From Pachyseris speciosa (Eukaryota; Cnidaria; Anthozoa; Scleractinia; Pachyseridae), in NCBI GenBank assembly GCA_016490735.1, contig JAEMWC010000052.1, positions 1,684,501 to 1,748,500 of the forward strand: 64,000 bases of DNA, written 5' to 3'. The notes beneath the pieces are model-generated. The model made no database searches and had not been told where the DNA came from. It saw nothing but the letters and a program-made list of their open reading frames with translations. Shown here piece by piece: positions 45,101-53,390 of this stretch. Numbering within the stretch: the first letter of the stretch is position 1; each line of letters opens with the position of its first letter. A program made the translations under genes and the position numbers.

Positions 45101-46467
45101 GGTCTCGGTCCCTCTCCCACCCTGCTCACGGGCCCTTCGCTACCCAAGCACTCCGCTTGGAGCGCGAGGTCTGGTGGTTGCCGCTCACAGGGTTGTCATG
45201 GTTACCCTATGCGCTCGGCTCCGGTGCTTGAGGCCCCACCATCTTTCCAGGCACCTTCCCCAAGCTCATCTATTGTTGATGAGTTTAAATGTGGTTAAAT
45301 GTAATTTAAGCTAAGTTAAACGCGAAACAATGCTGGTCTGAGGTTTCCCTTGTCTCGGTCATGCGCAGTGGTGGGGGATCTGCAGGGGGTCGCGTGGTTT
45401 TACAGCTCGGGTTTTGAGGTCAACTCATTTGCACGTGCACTTTTGCCTTTTTCGACGGTGCTTGGCGACTTTACTCCCCGCCCTTCCCCCCCCCTTTTTC
45501 CGGTAAGTATGTGGTAAGTATCATGGTTCCACTGTCTTTTGTCAGTGTGACGGTGCCTGGTGGTTGCCACTCACAGGGTTGTCATGGTTACCCTATGCAC
45601 TCGGCTCCGGTGCTTGAGGCCCACCATCTTTCCAGGCACCTTCCCAAGCTCATCTATTGTTGATGAGTTTAAACTGTAATCAGAGAGCATGAGAACAAGC
45701 ATAGTGATTGGTTGTTCTTTTGCTTCTGCTTCCGACTCCAACAATCTAGTTTTCACTGGATCATAAGCAACAGAGCCATAAGTCGAATCAGAAGAAAATT
45801 GAAACGTTCTGATTCTTTGGACTCTGATTCCTTCGAGCTTATGACTCCGCTTACGACTCACTGGGTCATCGGCGTTTTTACTACTCTGACTACGGCTCCA
45901 TCGCTAGTGAACACCAGACTTTACCCAACACCTTCTCCTTCAAAGGGTTAAAGCAACTCTAAACAAAACAAAACTCACCTCATCGCTACCCTTACACCAG
46001 AGTAAGAGTATAAGTATCTAAAGCAGCGACACTTGTAAAACGTTTGCATTGTTTTAGCACTGTTTTAGCACTGTAAGCCAGGGTTTGAAAAATTTTAGGT
46101 AATTTTAAGGGAATAGAATTCCGGTTCCGATACTGCATGCATCCTAGAGATCGAGACGCCCACGAAACCATGCTTTTTTTTTTCATTTGAGGATCCCGTG
46201 ACAACCACAAACTTATATTTATAAACACGTTACACACCTTTGTTGTTCAGCAAGAGAAACTCCTTCATCTTCGAGTCGTTGACTTTTCATTACGCTATCT
46301 TCGATACTCAAAACTCCTCTTCTTTTAACTAACAGAACACGCCAGTCCTCTTCGAATGGTTCACCTTCGTCGTTGTCGGGAATCTGATTACTTTCATCGA
46401 ACACGGCAGCTCTTTTTCGTGCAACATTTTGAGGAAGCTTCCTTTTCCACCCAAAAGTGGTCGCCAT
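29940..46467 (-). CDS. TTC33: Tetratricopeptide repeat protein 33, complete five-exon gene
   Basis: Five exons (46467-46238, 31771-31690, 30950-30819, 30738-30688, 30149-29940) join into about 234 aa, against about 262 aa in vertebrates. The N-terminus MATTFGWKRKL matches the MASFGWKRK start of TTC33. IPDNDEGEPFEEDW, SQRLEDEGVSLAEQQRYWEA and VSRWNEAMALTPNNERIYEM form the first TPR. LHELFPAIQAAEKAVSLNP and TLGRAQMGYGDIEM form the second. KSFSKAVHLQPDDPE then MWTEDLHWAWKLRDQ form the third and its exit. TPRs bind proteins; the exact role of TTC33 is poorly known. Intron 1 is 14.5 kb and holds the HECT pseudogene and a retrotransposon. Intron 2 uses a GC donor. The C-terminus after residue 190 is not conserved. 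Confidence 0.93.
30688..30738 (-). CDS. TTC33: TTC33 exon 4 (residues 149-165)
   Basis: This 51-bp exon has acceptor TTTGGTTTCAG and donor GAA|GTGAGA. It encodes GVKSFSKAVHLQPDDPE, the counterpart of the AIRSFQVALHIYPMNPE stretch in vertebrate TTC33. Confidence 0.88.
30819..30950 (-). CDS. TTC33: TTC33 exon 3 (residues 105-148)
   Basis: The acceptor is GGTATAAAG (weak pyrimidine tract) and the donor is ATG|GTAAGC. It encodes VLLELHELFPAIQAAEKAVS then LNPRWCVAHQTLGRAQ, a TPR helix pair. Confidence 0.92.
31020..31460. repeat. Two tRNA-derived SINE copies in inverted orientation
   Basis: A minus-strand copy (tRNA-like head at 31077-31148) and a plus-strand copy (about 31259-31350) share flanks such as GGCTTTATT and TCATAACTGCGATAATCATT. 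They lie in a TTC33 intron and could fold on each other in the transcript. Confidence 0.75.
31077..31148 (-). repeat. tRNA-Thr-like SINE head
   Basis: Read on the minus strand it folds as a tRNA: acceptor stem GGCTTGT/ACAAGCC, D arm around TAGCTCAGTTGGTAGAG, T arm TGGGTTCGACTCCCA. The anticodon loop is CCATTAT, which lacks U33 and would give ATT; sister copies have CCGGTAT (GGT, Thr). There is a mismatch in the anticodon stem. Repeat context and the bad loop argue for a SINE rather than a gene. Confidence 0.75.
31690..31771 (-). CDS. TTC33: TTC33 exon 2 (residues 77-104)
   Basis: The acceptor is CTTTTTCCAG and the exon encodes YWEAVSRWNEAMALTPNNER then IYEMKSQ. The donor is CAG|GCAATG, a GC rather than GT; no GT donor keeps the frame to the conserved KSQ-VL junction. 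Confidence 0.9.
31946..32215. mobile_element. TA-target MITE, copy 1 (about 270 bp)
   Basis: The end GAGCACTTTTCAATTGAGTG then TCG mirrors CGACACTCAATTGAAAACTGCTC. The interior has GGCCAATCACA and CCAATGAGAAGC-type motifs. A second copy lies at 32607-32891. Confidence 0.8.
32499..33120 (-). repeat. Repeat unit, inverted partner of 38960-39310 (interrupted by MITE)
   Basis: It starts GGAAAGCCAAATGGTGCAAA and runs through TCACATTCTACTGGAAAACTCA, ending near AATCCCATAAAACCTTGCAG. The uninterrupted partner in opposite orientation is at 38960-39310. A 285-bp MITE splits this copy at 32606. Confidence 0.82.
32607..32891. mobile_element. TA-target MITE, copy 2, with preserved empty site
   Basis: The end GAGCGGTTTTCAATTGAGTG then TCG mirrors GACACTCAATTGAAAAGCGCTC. 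The flanks read CACATTTA and TAACGGAAAAAC. The uninterrupted partner near 39200 reads, on its minus strand, CACATTTAACGGAAAAAC, so one TA was duplicated on insertion. Confidence 0.9.
33748..34763. mobile_element. Element with about 165-bp TIRs
   Basis: AGTGCTACTACGGTCAGAAA at the left mirrors TTTCTGATCGTAGTAGCACT at the right. The repeats continue through GCAACTTTTTAATTTAA and GGTCCGCCATTACT. The flank is TAA on both sides (TTAA at the left, TAAA at the right), so the duplication may be TAA or an eroded TTAA. A second element is nested at 34121-34561. Confidence 0.75.
34121..34561. mobile_element. Nested TIR element, 6-bp TSD (ATCCAG)
   Basis: The left end CCCTGGGAGGGGTACTC mirrors GAGTACCGCCCCCCCAGGG within a few mismatches. 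ATCCAG is at 34115-34120 and 34562-34567. The interior holds repeated TTAAATAGGGT motifs. The superfamily is not assigned. Confidence 0.72.
34764..36289. other. TTC33 intron 1, dispersed repeat only
   Basis: GGCTACAATTAGCCCAAACT at about 35134 begins a stretch of about 120 bp that recurs at about 60699 (GGCTACAATTAGCCTAAACC, then CTAAACAAAAG and AGTCTGTC). No gene was recognised; frames at 34874-35065 and 36016-36204 are unsupported. Confidence 0.5.
36290..38916 (-). pseudogene. HECT-type E3 ubiquitin ligase pseudogene (G2E3-like family), nested in TTC33 intron 1
   Basis: HECT ligases accept ubiquitin on a cysteine and pass it to substrates. The remnant starts at ATG 38916 (MARIPGNLVEQVKSAVGSVV), continues with a low-complexity region (KKAKASSSATK) and SEEDIRSELVSLFKTKLPLI, then enters the HECT fold: FDPLIPVKVQMKGEPAVDTG, FEIFGKMIAHSLVQGGPGFP, QFRKGLSILGL, and a C-lobe with FALTCTLELKLPSRFSSYSQ. 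That keeps a TC at the catalytic position. It is broken: the reading frame shifts near 38749, near 38375 and near 38205, an in-frame TAA lies near 37658 (HV*ITDVFEIF), and a further shift is likely near 36570. Introns remain (37199-37471 and 36820-37102), so it is not a retrocopy. Without cDNA, sequencing error cannot be excluded, but the neighbouring genes are clean. Confidence 0.8.
38960..39310 (+). repeat. Repeat unit, intact partner of 32499-33120
   Basis: It is made of diverged sub-units (GAATGTGAT, TTTTCCG, ATTGAT steps) and ends TTTTTGCACCATTTGGCTTT then CCA. It preserves the empty site of the MITE at 32607-32891. Its left end overlaps the 5' flank of the HECT pseudogene. Confidence 0.8.
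39675..39772 (-). repeat. End fragment of the satellite-type TIR element
   Basis: On the minus strand it reads CAGTGAACTCCCTTTAAAGC then AGACAC, and GGTGTCTGCCTTAGATAGAGG. This matches the ends and monomers of the array at 2540-6010 without any tandem amplification. Confidence 0.7.
40618..40806 (+). repeat. DIRS split direct repeat A1
   Basis: AATGTGGTTAAATGTAATTT begins it and CTTGGCGACTTTACTC ends it. It is identical by eye to A2 at 45288-45476. Confidence 0.92.
40834..42333 (+). CDS. DIRS gag-like protein with CCCH zinc finger
   Basis: ATG at 40834 opens a 499-codon frame (MGSRGTTNSLQTAPV). The N-terminal 200 residues are Ser/Pro/Ala-rich and disordered. The middle (SDLLAVNLLQKETEPQVLFD, FPHRWKDLLQYQLLILRTFR, FSGKVWLAYDRAF) is the conserved gag-like domain of cnidarian DIRS elements. 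A cysteine/histidine block follows (CISWNKGRCTAPFASCRYAH, RCNLC) that probably binds RNA. An earlier upstream codon in frame (40744) lies inside repeat A1, so 40834 is preferred. The last 70 residues overlap the RT frame and look like read-through. Confidence 0.75.
   Translation: MGSRGTTNSLQTAPVLLPVPSGEEASVSNVSLSAGQNVSPPLSPVSQASLPPAGLAIAGVSPEMVALITQTVQAVLAAERESSRAASTTSQPVLFAASAFTTTPPCSGGVPTALPSLTDSASSLLAAGRGFGGHPVQGRPSQSFVVPSFVSTFSLPSMSSFAPSASNICSSQSGAIRDVAARSVGPSASLLDQPFVVGPGFSPVPAKLVAQIVAGKYIDLSDLLAVNLLQKETEPQVLFDGRLVLTSQPKQQRRKIEDIASWMEAFSIFAMILVTHFPHRWKDLLQYQLLILRTFRHFSGKVWLAYDRAFCEHAAAIRLTDWLSMNVQLFNFHAAGSSIRDSTLAQSNEYPEPPESSSSNVVCISWNKGRCTAPFASCRYAHRCNLCSGSLRATTCPNRSSRDSREERKRRGSSPGLHLYQSRMLDNKLLWLGFHHLQVFLLQFYPQGVPFSIQCGGFSPECGTIHVGPGWAPRSASSRLCFARPHARVLPGIPIYSYT
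42197..43791 (+). pseudogene. DIRS reverse transcriptase and RNase H, broken
   Basis: Reverse transcriptase blocks run in order: SSFGVIPKKGQPGKWRLIVD, AKFDVEAAYRNVAVHPEDRY, ALPFGLHSAPYIFN and the catalytic HYLDDLLTAG. The RNase H part has TSDAAGSLGFGAYL, YKELFPVV, CSDNEAVVHIL and ADALSH, which hold the acidic residues. There are two lesions: a single-base shift near 42535 (frame ends at 42550 and resumes one frame over as SVNDGISADAF), and TAA at 43006-43008 between TVLGI and LDSVQQ, where a Glu codon would be expected. The product would be non-functional. Confidence 0.88.
43764..44759 (+). pseudogene. DIRS tyrosine recombinase, one nonsense codon
   Basis: The N-terminal core-binding part is SSTRNLYASGQKKFYDFC, FATFLANTVQYSTIKVYLSA. 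The catalytic part is FGFLRSAEF (first Arg), HSFRIGAATVAARNG (His-x-x-Arg), ALGRW and AYLSYIRTP (nucleophilic Tyr). This enzyme integrates the DIRS DNA circle. TGA at 44082-44084 (QRVL*GIKRTQG) probably came from CGA by CpG decay. The frame otherwise stays open to TAG at 44757-44759 and overlaps the RNase H end by 28 bp. Confidence 0.88.
45171..45289 (+). repeat. DIRS split direct repeat B1
   Basis: It runs from CTGGTGGTTGCCGCTCACAG to GATGAGTTTAAA. It differs from B2 by about two substitutions and two single-base gaps, and abuts A2. Confidence 0.9.
45288..45476 (+). repeat. DIRS split direct repeat A2
   Basis: This is the second copy of the 189-bp repeat, placed between B1 and B2. The sequence diverges right after TTACTC (CTGCTTATT in A1, CCCGCCCTT here). 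Confidence 0.92.
45557..45673 (+). repeat. DIRS split direct repeat B2 (3' end of element)
   Basis: It runs from CTGGTGGTTGCCACTCACAG to GATGAGTTTAAA. Host TIR-element sequence resumes at CTGTAATCAGAGAGC. Confidence 0.9.
46238..46467 (-). CDS. TTC33: TTC33 exon 1 (start codon, residues 1-77)
   Basis: The ATG is at 46467 and the donor is AAAG|GTGTGTAA. The start is chosen because MATTFGWKRK aligns to the conserved family N-terminus. The split Arg codon is completed by exon 2. Confidence 0.93.
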
Positions 46468-46584
46468 TTTTGTTTACGAGCAGTGGGTATAACTGGCCAG
46501 CGCATTTCACGAAAAGCAATATACCTTTCATGTAAGTTCGGCAATAATTCCACGAGCAGTGAAAATATAAAACTTTACTACTTG

Positions 46585-46700
46585 TGAGACGAAGCTGGAG
46601 TGACAAGGAAACCTCACAAATTAATGTGATATGGTAAGCTTATGCCACTCTTAGGGTACTAAAAGGCCACGTGGTAGCGGGCATTACCCCTTAAGGGCCC
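46585..46700. repeat. Dispersed repeat copy just upstream of TTC33
   Basis: It carries TGGAGTGACAAGGAAACCTC, TAATGTGATATGGTAAGCTT and CGTGGTAGCGGGCATTACCC, the family seen at 29140, 48490 and 48970. It begins about 120 bp before the TTC33 start codon, so it may overlap the promoter. Confidence 0.7.
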
Positions 46701-46900
46701 ATTGAAGTATCTCGTTGCTAAGGTACACGGTTGCTAACCAAGTGCAGTTTCACTTCCGGTCAGCCCAAATTTTTTTCGCGCGCTTTCTTCGGCGTCGGTC
46801 GGTCGCTGGCTTGTTCAAGTCGCCGGTAACCTTTTTTTTGCTTCGTTGCAACAAACACAAGATCGAAAACCTTTTGTTTACATTTTTATTAATTGATTTT

Positions 46901-47301
46901 CAGGGGCACTCAACGAGCCAAATCAACCAAAAGGTGTGGAAAGGCATTTTTAAGTACCATACGGTGTTTGAAGTCTGTTTTAAGTGATGTTTTTGTTAGC
47001 TAGAAAAATTTCATCTGTTCGGACTCCCTAGCTGAAGTTTTAATTGCCTTTGAGAAAATTCAAGCTGAAATGAACTTTCCACGAACTTTCTAGGGAATAA
47101 TTTTCTTTCCGAAAATGTTAGCTGACGTTTTTAACTGCCAAAAACAGCAATTATGACCTTTCCGAAAACCTCAGGGGCCATTATTTCCCCATTGCGAATC
47201 TTTTGGGCCGAGTACACTCTTTAATCCGGACACCGAAAGCCCAAGGCGAACTACCCTCCACCGAAAAGATATCTACCGAAACTTGTCGTTGGGTGCCCCT
47301 G
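46901..47301. mobile_element. TIR element with CAGGGGC ends (hAT-like?), 401 bp
   Basis: The end CAGGGGCACTCAACGA mirrors TCGTTGGGTGCCCCTG. CAGGG ends suit hAT, but flanks TTGATTTT and AATTTTCT are only partly alike. The interior shows CCGAAA and CTAGAAA motifs and no gene. Confidence 0.6.
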
Positions 47302-47373
47302 AATTTTCTGCCTTCCGTTTACAACATGTGAGTCGTACCTTTATTTTTGAAACTTGAGTGTTCTGCTTGAAAA

Positions 47374-47990
47374 TGTCATCCACGTACGGACGTAAACAGA
47401 AAGCCGCAGCGATGGTTGCATGTCGATGGGGAAATCTCGAAAAGGTGATAGTAAAAGATTTCCAGTGTCAGGTTGGAAATCGAAATCTCAAAGATGCGGA
47501 GACACAAACTGAAATTAGTACTGCGCTATCATCACCTGCAAACTTCAAAAGAAACTCTGTGTCCGCGGCCTTTTTGACCGCTCCGATCTTGCGATAAAAC
47601 TGTGCGATCCTGTGAACCTGTGTCCGTGAACTGTCCTTCCGAACCTGAGAAACTCCATTGTTTAAATATAACACAAATAAACGAAGCTCTCCCAAGACAG
47701 CATGGAGCAAAAGACGGTGAGCATCCTTGAAAGCAGCTCTAGATCACAAGAATTTCATTCTTACATCAAAAATTAATGCTAACCACTTTAACCACTGGAT
47801 AGAATGCCTGACTGATAATGGTGAGCTCGAAACTTGTGATGGACAACTTCTCCTTACAACATCAGCCTCGCTTGAGAACCTAGTTAACAGTAATTTAAGT
47901 AATCTACAACACCGTGACTGTGAAAAAGAAAGTGAATTCGAATTTTGTTCCATAAAACAAACCACAGATGTGACTGGCCACAATGCTTAG
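47374..47990 (+). pseudogene. Unrecognised coding-like stretch, broken
   Basis: From ATG 47374, 74 codons read MSSTYGRKQKAAAMVACRWG and include DAETQTEISTALSS. The frame stops at 47597. A second stretch in a different frame (about 47736-47990) reads DHKNFILTSKINANHFNHWI and LETCDGQLLLTTSASLENLV. The composition looks protein-like and not repeat-like, and the two pieces may belong together. I do not recognise the family; it could be a decayed transposon or host gene fragment. Confidence 0.3.
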
Positions 47991-48489
47991 GGCCAATGCT
48001 TAATGCCCCACCAGGCCGCTGAAACTTCGCTCGCCACTTCCGGTGCCGCGAAAAAATTGACTTTTCTTCCCGAGAGATAATTGTAGTTGCTGGATTTTAA
48101 AACAATTCGAAAGAACATCATATTTTCTTGGAATTCAAGTATGGGTTTTGCGACAAAATGAAAAACAAAAAAATTATGCTCAAAAGAGTGGTCAAAGAAG
48201 CACATTTTCCATTCTCATTTTTTTATTTTTTATCATAAGCCAAAACGCATGCTTAAAATTTCTTCAAAACGACTTTTGTATTGTTACTGTACAGAAAATG
48301 AGGGTAAAGGGTTTAAGCCATTTAGTTAAAATGCATTTTTCTGTTTCTGGTAACGTGACATTGGGCGTGGTCCGATGACGTCATGTACTGGCCCATATTT
48401 GCCCCCTATGGGCATTGCCCACATTTGGTCCAATTGAAGCATACGTGTGCAGAGTTATAGCAAATTGATTTTTCCCTAGCAACGGCATC

Positions 48490-49050
48490 AAAAGATACTT
48501 TAATGGGCCATTAAATCTACCAAACCAAAGATTGAGCCCAAGCATTAGCCCGGAGGGGTGGGTGCTTGGGCTCAATCTTTGCTTTGGTAGATTTAAGGGG
48601 TAATGCCCGCTACCACGTGGCCTTAGTGCCTTTTGAGTGGCTTCAGCTTACTTGATCACATTAATTTGTGAAGTATCCTTGTCACTCCCTATAATGGCCT
48701 ACACGGGGAGGCTCTGTCCGAAAGGGGTACCTTTTTCGCGCTTCAGGTATCAATGATTTCACGAGTCGACGTATATGAAAGGGTAAGGAAAAATGTCATT
48801 TAGGTATTTAAAAGGGCCTTTTATTAAAATATTTCGAACTGAAGGTATACGAAAGGGGTACCTTTTCTGTCAAAAATGGTATATAAAAGGGTAAGGGGGT
48901 TGGACCTCAGGGTTAAGCCTCTCCCTATTAAATTTGTTTTAGTACCCTCCCTGGAGTGTTAGCAGTCATGGACAGCTGCTAATGCCCGCTACCACGTGGC
49001 CTTAGTGCCCTAAGAGTGGCTTCAGCTTACCAGAGACACATTAATTGATG
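48490..49050. repeat. Cluster of dispersed repeat copies
   Basis: AGATTGAGCCCAAGCATTAG at about 48530 is mirrored immediately by GGGTGCTTGGGCTCAATCTT (a hairpin). GCCCGCTACCACGTGGCCTT occurs at about 48605 and again at about 48984. Between them, GAAAGGGGTACCTTTT recurs at about 48718 and 48852 as part of another short repeat. Confidence 0.6.
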
Positions 49051-49489
49051 ATTCTACGAGACCGATCGTATCCGTCCACGGAGAATTGACGATAACTTAC
49101 GAGTGAAGGTCGTTCTCAGACTACGATCTTTGTCCGAGAACATTACAGATCCTAGGGTAAGATCTTACACCATCTTTATCAGAATCTGTTATTGAGTTTC
49201 TATGATACTAGTCAACACGGTCTTCAGTTCCTTCTTGAACGTAACGACTTTCTGTGGGAAGAAGAGGGAAGGAACCTAAGGAGCAGTAGAAGGGGCTAGT
49301 AGAAAAGAAAGAAAAAGAAAAATGAAACTATTTTGTCAAGAGTTCTCGTCTTTGTTGAAACCTCGGATTTGAAGAAGATAACAGCCAACTCTCTATTTGG
49401 CAATCCATAGATAAATAAATTTTCAAAGAAACAAGAAAGTAGCACTCCGATACCTTTGTGAAAATCGTATTTGTACTGCGGGTTACGTG

Positions 49490-49700
49490 ATCGCCGCAGT
49501 TATGAACACTTCTTAAGTGAAAATAAAGCCTAAGAAAATAAGTCTTGTACGGGAGTCGGACCCACCACCTCTGCGATACCGGTGCAGTGCTCTACTAAGC
49601 TGACAAGCAAATTGGGAGCTGGTCATTTTGTTGGACCCGTGAGTGATGAGTATGTGAGAATGAATATATGAAAATCATTTGAACTGCGGATTAAGTAGTC
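49490..49700 (-). repeat. tRNA-Thr-like SINE copy
   Basis: On the minus strand the head reads through GCACCGGTATCGCAGAGGT, with the T arm near 49555-49575. It belongs to the same family as 31077-31148 but with a GGT-type anticodon loop. Confidence 0.7.
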
Positions 49701-52326
49701 CCGTACGTCGTTTTGTAGGTCTTTTTTGCAATTTGCCGAAGTTAGGTGGTCAAGTCGATCTCGTTATTCCATATAAGGGTAGAGGGTAGGGGCTCAAGAA
49801 ACCGAGATCTCGGCAGGCGGGCTGGCCCGCCTTCTCATATAAACACAACCAACACTTATGAAGTAATAAGGCTAGAGCCGAGCTAGCCCTATAAAGCGGG
49901 TCAGCCGACCTAACCGGGCTGGAAAACCTTATATAAAAGGGCACTAAAGCTGGGTTGGTGGGTAGAGGCAATCCTCTGAAAGAAAGCAGTGGTGAAAAAC
50001 AATTTCACAGCAAGTAGGCCGCCGAAAGTGTTTGAGAGAGCTATGAGTGATTCACAAGTGAGGTTGTCTTTCTGGCCGTTCTGTGCATAGATTCCGGGAC
50101 CTCGCATGATAATTTTGGAGAGTTTTGATTTGTAAATAATGCAATCGATGCACTATTTTGTTAGTAGGACTGGGTAGCTCGGTATATCTGAAATGTAATT
50201 TGGTGGACTTCCATGCCGCCGTTACTCAAGAATTTCCCAGAATTCCTTTGGGTCATACACGCGAACAGTACAGACCAGTGAACGCTACTGAAATCAAATA
50301 ACGTTATCCACCTCGAGCTAAATATCTGAGCAGGAAAATGTGGAACAGATTGCAAGAAGTGGAGTCTAAGTTTGTTGCCATTGTAGACTTTAAGCTTCAA
50401 GAGGAATTTTGGTCTCAAAAACTTCAAGACAAAGTTGCACATTTTTTTGGTATTGTCCGAGGGCGATTTTGGTTTAGCCACAGAATAAACGATGATATTC
50501 AATGAAAATTGGGAGTTTTAGGCATGCAGTTTACACGGGGTGATAAAGTCTAAAAAACTGATCATTTGGCAATAACAATGATTCATTTCAAACATAGTCC
50601 GAGTTTTGAGAAAGTTGCAGGCTTTCAAAACCGTGATCTCTGAGGTCCACAATTATGGTGTCTGAACGAGAATGAGTTAAAGAATGAAAATGCGGATGAT
50701 CGATCATCGTGAAAATACAGAGTAGCATACCTTTGTAACTTTCTTTCCTCATTTCCTTTTTCCTCAAAACAGCTGAAAAAAGCCTTATTTGCCAGTTTAT
50801 TTAGGAAGCTATTTTCTGATTATTAACACGTGGCTGATGCAAGTTAAGTTTGTTTGCAACCTTTGTAACGTAACAAAAGACGTTAAAATGGCGCGCGCAA
50901 AAATCAGCCAATCAGATTTGTTTCGATCTAGTACGTATTCCAGCGTTAGCGCAATATTTCCCGTTTTCTTTTGCGTTGCTTTGTTATTTTCCTGACACAC
51001 GCTAGCGAAAATGAACTTGTTTACCTCTGACACACCGCGGTCAGATGGTCCACTGAGCTACTGAAACTTTTTGGTACATTTCTTTGCCGTCCTCGGCAAA
51101 ACTGACAACAACATGAAAAGACCAAATTTTAGGTTTTGTGGAGAACGTGAGCGTATGAAGGTGAACTCTTCTTTCTTTTTCCCAACTTCAACGCCGTTTT
51201 TGCTAATTTAGCTCCAGGATAGTTCGCCCACATTTTACAAGTTAAAGAGGTTGGAATAATCGCGAAAGAGTTACGATAACGAGAAGTTAGATTTTCAAAT
51301 GACGTTTTTGTTGCCGTTGCCGTCGTCGTTACTTAACCTTTCTAATAGCCACAGGACATTGCTGACGTGGGGCCTTCCCTTTTATTCAATGCAGATTAAA
51401 TCTCGAGGTTGATGTGAAAACCGCGCGGTAGAGACGGTAAATTTTGTCTCTACCCTCGGCAAGAATTTTAATGTTAGCTTATCGATCTTGTAGAACTGAG
51501 GAGTCACCATCTCATTGAAGAGGGGGAGTGGTTTTAATTCAATTTTGTATTTCATCATTAATGTATTATTGGTCTTTATGGTAATATTTTGCTTTTTATA
51601 ATATATGGACTTCGATTGTTTGGTGGTCCATTTCTTCATAATGATGTGATGCGGACTAAACTGCTTGATCAGTGAGTTATTCAGGTTTCCTTACAATACC
51701 GAAGTTAAATGAGCCGTCTGTTCTCTGAATAGTAGGCTTTTGTACATTATGCTTTTGTTTCCTCACAAAATGCTCCACCTTAATGCTCCACTTTTCCCAC
51801 TAAAATGCTCGGTTAATTCTTCATTACCATTACCATTCACTCGTGGATTCATGGACTGAACTTCTGTACGCCATCATATATATACAGGGTTGAAGTTGGA
51901 GATCCCAGTGCTCTTGGCTTGCTTTCAGTTTACCTCGAAGCATCCCGATCAATGTGCGATTGAAGCGCTCTACCTGATCATCCTACTGTGGATGCAGCGG
52001 AGATGTTCTAGTTTTCTCAATGTCCAAGAGCTTACACACTTCGACCTGATGACTTTGCACTCGAAGTTTTTATTTTTACGGGAATATGAACCCTTAGATT
52101 TTTCGCTAATTAGTTCTTTTAGTGGAGACTGAATTAAAAATCAAAAGTGGTTAGTTTAAACATTTTTGGAATTTACGAAGCCAATCTTTCTTCTCCTTCT
52201 TCTCAGTACAGATTACTTAAGTATCAATAGTTACTGTTTTTTTCATGGCCCGGTTGATTGAAAGCCGAGTAACGCTAAGTAAACCCAGGATTAGGCGTTA
52301 ACTGAAGTTTGCTGCATGAAGATGAC

Positions 52327-52357
<31 letters not shown>

Positions 52358-52890
52358 ATTATTATTTCCATCCATCCGGGATTAGCTAAATCGTGCTTTG
52401 CACAACTGGGCCCCTAGGGCAGCTTGGTGGATAGAAAGTAAGCCACTCCCATTTCTACATTGTCATTACAATTTTTTTTAAAGATTTTTCCTGTTTCTTA
52501 CTGCATATTTCGCAAAATTTGTGGTTTCGCGCTTGAAAACTACTGTCTATAGGATCGTAACTCACACAAGTTTCCTTGCATCCGGACTTTTCATAAATAG
52601 TGAATTCAACAGAATTACGCGTCTTTGTTTCAGCCTCTGTCGAGTGCTTCGGCCAAGTTTTCTCCAAGGTTAGGACATTGACCAGTGGTTTTTTGCGTTA
52701 TCCTTGCTTGCTAAAGCATTTCTTCATTCGAAACATCAAAAGGGCTGTCGGCCATTTTGTTTGTTGGCGTTCAAATTTGCCGCGTTTGACTGTGTCCACG
52801 CCCCGTTTTCATATAAACATACTTCGACGGAGCTCAATTTTGGACTAACAGTACCGCTCTCGACTAATCAACTTTATTAAATATTAAATC
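49701..52890. other. Intergenic, no gene recognised
   Basis: The sequence is mixed with short unsupported frames. A (GAT)n microsatellite lies at about 52320-52370. A short repeat with GCTGGCCCGCC and CGGGCTGGAAAACC ends lies at about 49810-49925. Confidence 0.4.
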
Positions 52891-52892
52891 AA

Positions 52893-52972
52893 ATGAAGAA
52901 CGATCCTCGCAGTTGTGATCACAATTTAAGCAATTGCGAGAAAAGCCTGAAAATAATACAGGACTTCAACGG

Positions 52973-53006
<34 letters not shown>

Positions 53007-53009
53007 TGT

Positions 53010-53048
<39 letters not shown>

Positions 53049-53349
53049 AGGTCAATTATGGGTTCATATGTTCCCGTGAAAGAAATGAATGTGAATGATA
53101 TATGAAATAAATCATACATGAGCTGCGGAAATGAAATCAAATGAAGAATGATCCTCGCAGCTGTGAACGCAATTTATGCAATTGCGAAAAGAAGCCTGAA
53201 AAAATTCAGGACTTCAACGGGGTTTGAACCCGTGACCTCGCGAGGATCATTCTTCATTTGATTTCATTTCCGCAGTTCATGTATGATTTATTTCATGTAT
53301 CATTCACATTCATTTCTTTCACGGGAACATATGAACCCATAATTGACCT

Positions 53350-53390
<41 letters not shown>

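Larger units (their letters stand above)
40618..45673 (+). mobile_element. DIRS-order retrotransposon with split direct repeats (PAT/Ngaro-like), inactive
   Basis: The arrangement is A1 (40618-40806), gag, RT/RNase H and tyrosine recombinase frames, B1 (45171-45289), A2 (45288-45476), B2 (45557-45673). Split direct repeats of type A1-body-B1-A2-B2 are the signature of the PAT/Ngaro arm of DIRS elements, which integrate by a tyrosine recombinase and leave no target duplication. A1 and A2 appear identical over 189 bp, so the insertion is recent, yet the frames are broken by one frameshift and two stops. Confidence 0.9.
40191..45919. mobile_element. Older TIR element split by a DIRS-type retrotransposon
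   Basis: GGCTGGTTTTCACTAGTGAT then GGAG at 40191 mirrors CTCCATCGCTAGTGAACACC then AGAC at 45919. TTAA precedes the left end (40187-40190) and TTTA follows the right. Motifs GAGTCGGA and AGAAGCAAAA occur in both halves. The left part runs to 40617 and includes a degenerate TGGACTGAGTATAAAA-like tandem; the right part is 45674-45919. Confidence 0.7.

Noticed and set aside
52962..53033. tRNA-Thr(GGT) gene on the minus strand
   Set aside because: Same reasons as the other copies; it is embedded in a SINE with repeated flanks.
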